Source: MVRV01 sp964646755 (GTDB lineage: Bacteria > Desulfobacterota > Syntrophia > Syntrophales > Smithellaceae). From it: DNA of 64,000 nucleotides. The position numbers were made by a program, and so were the translations under genes. The stretch covers positions 1 to 64,000 of the forward strand of contig CAZYIE010000008.1 in the NCBI GenBank assembly GCA_964646755.1, written 5' to 3'. Shown one piece after another: positions 61,643 to 64,000 of this stretch (position 1 is its first letter; the number at the start of each line of letters is the position of its first letter). The notes beneath the pieces are model-generated. The model saw nothing but the letters and a program-made list of their open reading frames with translations, did no database searches and was not told where the DNA came from.

Positions 61643-63061
61643 TCATTTTTCTTCGGAAGAAAGATCATTAATCCCATATTCATGTAGTTTATTTCTCATT
61701 GTTCGAACACTAATGCCCAATATTTTTGATGCCTTGGTCTTGTTCCAGTTAAACTTGTTTAACGTATCAAAAATCATATTCTTTTCCATGTCATAAAGGG
61801 TCGATTCGTTTTCGTTTTGCCTGCTCTTATTCGCTACCTGGTCTGCTTCTTCCGTCTGTGTATTTTTTTTGACGCTGGAAGCAACACCGTCATTTTCCAG
61901 ATATAGATGCTCGACACCAATGCTGGCATCGTTACACAGCAAAACTGCCCGCTCCATCACATTTTCCAATTCCCGCACATTACCCGGCCATGCGTAGGCT
62001 GTTAATCGGGCCTTGGCGGCATCGCTGAGAATTGGCTCCTTTTTTTCATTGACCTGACTATATTTTTTAATAAAATGCTCCGCCAATAAATTGACGTCTC
62101 CATTTCTTTCCCTCAACGGAGGAATTAAGACCGGAATAACATTTAATCGGTAATAAAGATCACTGCGAAAAGTTTTTTGCGCTATTCGGTATTGCAGATC
62201 AGCATTGGTCGTAGCAATTATTCGAATATCAATCGGTATAGGCGTTTTACCGCCCAACCTGTCCACCTCGGCCTCTTGAATCACCCGTAACAATTTCGCC
62301 TGCAACTGAAAATCCATTTCTGATATTTCATCCAGCAAAAGCGTACCTCCATTGGCCAGCTCAAACTTCCCCAGCTTTCTGACGGTAGCTCCTGTAAAGG
62401 CTCCCTTTTCAAAACCGAACATCTCGCTTTCCAAAAGCTGCGCCGGTATCGCGGCACAATTTACCGCCACAAAAGGCATACTGCGGCGGTTGCTGTACCG
62501 GTAAATATAACGGGCAAAAAGTTCTTTCCCCGTACCGCTTTCCCCCGAAATAAGAATGCTGGATTTACTCTTGGCGACATTCTTCAGCATGTCCAATATT
62601 GCCAGAATCTTTTTATTTGACGTTATTATCTCCTTCAAGGGATAAATACTGTCGTCTATTCCAGAATCTTCCTGTCCAGCATTTATTTGTGCGCTTGCTG
62701 CTAATACATTTTTCACTGCAAATTCCAGGTCATCCAATGAAAAAGGCTTCATAATGAACTCAGCTGCGCCCTCTTTCATTGCCTCGACTGCGGTATTTAC
62801 AGTCCCATAAGCCGTAATCAATATCACCGGTGTTTGCGGTGATATCTTCTTAATTCCTCTTAAAACATCCATGCCGCTCATCATGGGCATGCGCATATCT
62901 GTAACGACAACAGCAAACTGTCCTTCTTTGAACTTTACTAATGCATCAGCGCCGTTTTCTGCAGTTTCCACCTCATAGCCACAACTGCTCAACGATTCAT
63001 AGAGGGCTGCCCGCATCGATTGATCGTCATCGACAACAAGTAATCTTTCGGCTATAATCAT
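61643..63061 (-). CDS. flrC: Sigma-54-dependent response regulator (FlrC/FleR-type)
   Basis: 472 residues. Receiver domain 1-120 with phospho-acceptor D55 in VVTDMRMP and acidic pocket DDD 11-13. AAA+ domain with Walker A GESGTGKE at 173-180 and the sigma-54 contact loop GAFTGA at 220-225. A Fis-type HTH (FNWNKTKASKILGISVRTMRNKLHEYG) ends the protein. It should activate the four sigma-54 sites seen in this window. The gene overlaps the kinase by four bases. The class-II activator name is from context. Confidence 0.93.
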   Translation of the reverse strand: MIIAERLLVVDDDQSMRAALYESLSSCGYEVETAENGADALVKFKEGQFAVVVTDMRMPMMSGMDVLRGIKKISPQTPVILITAYGTVNTAVEAMKEGAAEFIMKPFSLDDLEFAVKNVLAASAQINAGQEDSGIDDSIYPLKEIITSNKKILAILDMLKNVAKSKSSILISGESGTGKELFARYIYRYSNRRSMPFVAVNCAAIPAQLLESEMFGFEKGAFTGATVRKLGKFELANGGTLLLDEISEMDFQLQAKLLRVIQEAEVDRLGGKTPIPIDIRIIATTNADLQYRIAQKTFRSDLYYRLNVIPVLIPPLRERNGDVNLLAEHFIKKYSQVNEKKEPILSDAAKARLTAYAWPGNVRELENVMERAVLLCNDASIGVEHLYLENDGVASSVKKNTQTEEADQVANKSRQNENESTLYDMEKNMIFDTLNKFNWNKTKASKILGISVRTMRNKLHEYGINDLSSEEK

Positions 63062-64000
63062 TTAACAGGTCTCTCCATTTTGTTATTAACGTCTTTCATA
63101 AGAGGGAAACTGACATTCACAATTGCTCCCCCTCGCAGCGAATTTTCCACATTAATAGAGCCATTATGAGTACTTACAATATTATGCACTATGGCCAGTC
63201 CCAGACCTGCCCCATCTTGTTTTGTACTGAAAAACGGATCAAATATTCTGGATAAATTTCCCTCGGGAATACCGGGTCCGGAATCCTGAAAGATTATTTC
63301 AGCGACAGATGATTCTGCCGGAATAACTGCGCCGGATGAAGTTATCGCTTTAATCTTGAGCACTCCGCCATCCGGCATAGCTTGCTGGGCATTTAATATT
63401 ATATTTAAAAATACTTGTTTGATCATATCAGGATCACCTTCAATACAAGCTTGATCACCGGCATATTTTACAGATATATCAATGCCCCCCTGTTGCATGA
63501 TTTGTTCAGAAAAATCCAGCACCTCGGCTAAAATATGATGTAGATTTATTTTCTTCATTTTCGGACTTTGCTTTCGAGTAAACATCAGCAAATTGGATAT
63601 TTTATTATCTACATTTTTTACTGAAGAAATAATGTGAACGACACGCTCTTGATCTTTTTTCTCCTGCAAATTTTTTAAAAGCAACGAAGCAAAGAGTTCA
63701 ATACTGCCTAAAGGATTGCGAATTTCATGAGCGATATTTGCTGCCATTTCTCCCATGGCTGCAAATTTTTCCGTTCGCTTGGCCATATCTTCCAGTTTTT
63801 CAATTCGCGTTATATCACGCAAAACAAAGACATTACCTATGGTGGCGCCACCGGGTGACTTAAACGGCGAACAAAAAATTTCCAGAGTCCTGCCATTTAT
63901 TTTTACTTTATTTCCTGATTCACCTTTAAAATACTCTGCAAGATTTATTGTTGGCCAATCATTGGCAACCGTATCTTCAAAAAGAACACTGACATGCTCT
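63058..64000 (-). CDS. flrB: PAS-containing sensor histidine kinase (FlrB/FleS-type), cut by window edge
   Basis: The frame continues without stop to base 64000, so the N-terminus is outside. The visible part begins in a PAS domain (FEDTVANDWPTINLAEYF, then FVLRDITRIEKLEDMA). It continues with HisKA H box ANIAHEIRNPLGSIE and a full HATPase: NIILNAQQAMPDGG, FQDSGPGIPEGNLSRIF, FFSTKQDGAGLGLAIVHNI. No membrane segment is visible. Cytoplasmic kinases of this kind sense basal-body or export completion in Vibrio and Campylobacter. It overlaps flrC by four bases. Confidence 0.92.
   Translation of the reverse strand, partial: EHVSVLFEDTVANDWPTINLAEYFKGESGNKVKINGRTLEIFCSPFKSPGGATIGNVFVLRDITRIEKLEDMAKRTEKFAAMGEMAANIAHEIRNPLGSIELFASLLLKNLQEKKDQERVVHIISSVKNVDNKISNLLMFTRKQSPKMKKINLHHILAEVLDFSEQIMQQGGIDISVKYAGDQACIEGDPDMIKQVFLNIILNAQQAMPDGGVLKIKAITSSGAVIPAESSVAEIIFQDSGPGIPEGNLSRIFDPFFSTKQDGAGLGLAIVHNIVSTHNGSINVENSLRGGAIVNVSFPLMKDVNNKMERPVK

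Noticed and set aside
1..64000. CRISPR array, tRNA, rRNA or riboswitch
   Set aside because: No regularly spaced direct repeats with unique spacers, cloverleaf or rRNA-like conserved stretch was seen. The repeats found are intragenic modules or short dispersed units.

Overview
The window is draft bacterial DNA with two 10-N scaffold gaps (15644-15653 and 50530-50539). It carries most of a polar-type flagellar gene cluster (about 18.8-64 kb, nearly all on the minus strand) next to a sugar-modification island (1-18 kb, plus strand). FlhF and FlhG, an FlrB/FlrC-type sensor and sigma-54 activator, FliA/FlgM, CsrA, and the FlaF/FlbT pair occur together. Combined with outer-membrane L- and P-ring genes (flgH, flgI), this suggests a Gram-negative deltaproteobacterium-like organism (Desulfobacterota, perhaps Syntrophales-like). 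The taxonomic guess is inference.

Region 1 (1-18.1 kb) holds a truncated radical SAM protein, two PLP sugar aminotransferases, a sugar N-formyltransferase, an RmlC-like epimerase, a GNAT, a heptose-7-phosphate-kinase-like GHMP kinase, a GT2-TPR protein, a left-handed beta-helix acyltransferase and a GDP-fucose-synthase-like SDR. It ends in a protein of more than 2500 residues that joins GT10, two methyltransferase, four GT-A and several TPR segments. Lying beside flagellin, the set reads as a flagellin (or surface polysaccharide) glycosylation island. Its giant gene has a damaged 5' end.

Region 2 (18.1-24 kb) holds a ParDE-like pair, flaF, flbT, an unknown 114-aa gene, flagellin with a sigma-28 promoter, a second toxin-antitoxin locus whose toxin is truncated, and a TPR protein with its own sigma-28-like promoter.

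Region 3 (23.9-64 kb, minus strand) falls into transcription units for which I can see promoters. A sigma-54 site at 61614-61629 precedes flgB-flgC-fliE-fliF-fliG-fliH-fliI-fliJ-motE. One at 54481-54496 precedes fliK-flgD-flgE. One at 49446-49461 precedes fliL-M-N-O-P-Q-R-flhB-flhA-flhF-flhG-fliA-fliL2 and accessory genes. One at 34793-34808 precedes flgF-flgG-flgA-flgH-flgI-flgJ. A sigma-28 site at 30095-30121 precedes flgM-flgN-flgK-flgL-csrA. This is a clean hierarchy: FlrBC plus sigma-54 for basal body, export and hook, then FliA, held by FlgM, for filament-stage genes.

The least expected features are: a roughly 65-residue beta-rich module shared by the hook protein FlgE (two copies), FlgK and FlgL; a 1054-aa FlgL built from duplicated composite modules; the mega-glycosyltransferase; and several intergenic repeat families, including a MITE-like element. 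One member of a short CTGAAG repeat family appears to have truncated a RelE/ParE toxin.
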